Shown: positions 6,700 to 6,772 of the stretch, piece by piece
Numbering within the stretch: the first letter of the stretch is position 1
How the letters are laid out: each line of letters starts with the position of its first letter
Origin: an uncultured Collinsella sp.
Lineage (GTDB): Bacteria; Actinomycetota; Coriobacteriia; Coriobacteriales; Coriobacteriaceae
Direction of reading: 5' to 3'
Length of the DNA stretch: 6,772 bases
NCBI GenBank assembly: GCA_958418185.1
Contig: CATZEP010000073.1
Location: 1-6,772 of the forward strand
Position numbers and translations under genes: made by a program
The notes under the pieces: generated by a model
Seen by the model: the letters and a program-made list of their open reading frames with translations, nothing else
Told to the model about the DNA's origin: nothing
Database searches by the model: none

Positions 6700-6772
6700 A
6701 TGGTGCGGGAAGGCGGCTGTCGTACGGCAGTGCTCGCATGCTTCTACCTGCAGATTCCCGTCGGACACGTTG
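6700..6772 (+). pseudogene. wecB: Internal fragment of a UDP-GlcNAc 2-epimerase (WecB-like), N-terminus missing, runs off window
   Basis: In the frame beginning at ATG 6700 the sequence reads RTAVLACFYLQIPVGHV up to the window edge. FY..IPVGHV is the signature segment of non-hydrolysing UDP-N-acetylglucosamine 2-epimerases (WecB/MnaA), which interconvert UDP-GlcNAc and UDP-ManNAc; in intact proteins it sits around residue 100-120, just after the GDTTT motif, and is followed by EAGLRT. Here the roughly 95 preceding residues, including GDTTT, are absent: the bases before about 6720 read MVREGGC and then run back into the acyltransferase stop at 6685-6687. The piece is therefore probably the 5'-truncated remnant of an epimerase gene, inactive because the N-terminal domain is gone. 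I cannot see whether the downstream part is intact. The call rests on about 17 residues. Confidence 0.6.

Noticed and set aside
6686..6718. Inverted repeat AGCCGC / GCGGCT after the acyltransferase gene as a terminator
   Set aside because: Six-base stem with a 21-base loop and no T-run after it; not a credible intrinsic terminator.

Overview
The window is a piece of a surface or capsular polysaccharide biosynthesis cluster. All six protein genes lie on the + strand, and a fragment of a seventh sits at the right edge. The first gene is cut by the left edge of the window. Organism: the DNA is GC-rich in most genes, and the layout is dense with ATGA overlaps, a TTG start and AGGAG-type ribosome binding sites. 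The pairing of a pyruvyl transferase with an F420-hydrogenase-beta-like protein is familiar from polysaccharide loci of gut Actinomycetota (Collinsella/Olsenella-type Coriobacteriia, also bifidobacteria), Firmicutes, Bacteroidetes and archaea. A coriobacterial origin is my best guess, but it is an inference from gene style; no marker gene is present.

Layout: (1) 2-829, the C-terminal three quarters of a WbsX-type (GH99-like) glycosyltransferase; (2) 826-2190, a polytopic Wzy-type oligosaccharide repeat-unit polymerase/ligase; (3) 2183-3391, a polysaccharide pyruvyl transferase; (4) 3388-4554, a FrhB/FdhB-family iron-sulfur flavoprotein; (5) 4575-6002, a Wzx-type flippase starting at TTG; (6) 6046-6687, a left-handed beta-helix acyltransferase; (7) 6700-6772, an internal piece of a UDP-GlcNAc 2-epimerase (WecB-like) lacking its N-terminal part, running off the window.

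Genes 1-4 are joined by overlaps of 4, 8 and 4 bases, so they are very probably co-transcribed and translationally coupled. Gene 5 follows after 20 bases and gene 6 after 43. I see no promoter or intrinsic terminator anywhere. There is no gene-free stretch longer than 300 bases; the longest non-coding piece is the tail after 6687.

How they would work together (inference): a lipid-linked repeat unit is assembled by WbsX and further transferases outside the window, decorated with a pyruvate ketal and an acyl group, flipped across the membrane by the Wzx-like protein and polymerised by the Wzy-like protein. The FrhB-like protein is the puzzling member: a redox enzyme translationally coupled to a pyruvyl transferase, with an intact first [4Fe-4S] motif and an eroded second one. 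The right edge looks like a recombination junction where the cassette meets a truncated epimerase gene.
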